A DNA stretch of 37,636 nucleotides. It comes from Chloroflexota bacterium (GTDB taxonomy: Bacteria > Chloroflexota > Ktedonobacteria > Ktedonobacterales > Ktedonobacteraceae). Location: NCBI GenBank assembly GCA_902810755.1, contig CADDYT010000058.1:1-37636 (forward strand), read 5' to 3'. The position numbers and the translations under genes are program-made. Under the pieces are notes generated by a model, which did no database searches, had not been told where the DNA came from, and saw nothing but the letters and a program-made list of their open reading frames with translations. Shown in pieces: positions 37,613-37,636 of this stretch (position 1 is the stretch's first letter; each line of letters opens with the position of its first letter).

Positions 37613-37636
37613 ATGAGTACGATAGCGCAAAATGAC
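37613..37636 (+). CDS. Start of a further gene, cut by the window edge
   Basis: AAGGAGGAATCC stands immediately before ATG at 37613, an excellent ribosome binding site. Eight codons (MSTIAQND) are visible before the window ends. The product cannot be identified. It is divergent from the BON gene, and the 208-base gap between them shows no other gene. Confidence 0.55.

Overview
The window looks like a chromosomal segment of a Chloroflexota bacterium, most probably class Ktedonobacteria. This is an inference from gene content: tandem secreted sedolisin (S53) lipoproteases, zinc-ribbon membrane proteins with DUF4352-like ectodomains, bacterial-type deoxyhypusine-synthase-like/SpeD/SpeB polyamine genes, a bacterial INSIG homologue, moderately high GC, and many intergenic GTCATGCTGAGCG...CGAAGCATCT palindromes. 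No rRNA, tRNA, CRISPR array, phage or IS transposase was seen.

Layout. Positions 1-6794 hold four minus-strand genes for cell-surface proteins: two paralogous zinc-ribbon/TM/DUF4352 proteins and two paralogous sedolisin lipoproteases. Each has a CRP/FNR-like palindrome (TGTGA-N6-TCACA type) about 90-155 bp upstream of its start. A divergent intergenic region leads to uvrB (7263-9254). Next come a VapBC-type toxin-antitoxin pair with a palindromic operator, a GNAT acetyltransferase gene that appears frameshifted, a Uma2-family nuclease-fold gene, and an MFS gene that has apparently lost its second half by an in-frame deletion. Positions 12469-15243 form a polyamine block: a deoxyhypusine/homospermidine-synthase-like enzyme with a His-rich N-terminus, S-adenosylmethionine decarboxylase (speD) behind a structured leader with mutually exclusive stems, and an agmatinase-family ureohydrolase (speB).

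Positions 15475-20879 carry a lipoprotein, an Arg-rich disordered protein, a phosphotriesterase-family hydrolase coupled to a PflX-like radical SAM protein, and a trans-polyprenyl diphosphate synthase with two strong leader hairpins. Positions 21018-27670 carry a tail-anchored pseudokinase, a small Cys-rich protein, a Nudix hydrolase, a secreted protein with a clear promoter, a P-loop kinase-like gene whose C-terminus is encoded by a dispersed repeat, and a cyclopropane-fatty-acid-synthase-family methyltransferase. Positions 27964-37636 carry a small ABM-like protein and a cupin, the threonine-degradation pair tdh-kbl, a hotdog thioesterase, a peroxiredoxin-fold protein lacking the peroxidatic Cys, an INSIG-like membrane protein overlapping a Cys/Met-metabolism PLP enzyme, an SRPBCC protein, a BON-domain protein, and the first codons of a further gene at the right edge.

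The intergenic spaces are unusually rich in long perfect palindromes. There are two families: the CHSERSEE-type repeat (about 4-5 copies) and a CACCCGCCAGGGGTGGCCCT-armed element (2 copies whose arms differ by a compensatory base-pair change). The most unusual signals are the CRP-like sites shared by the four surface-protein genes, the speD leader, the two palindrome families, and the eroded or remodelled genes (MFS, GNAT, P-loop kinase).
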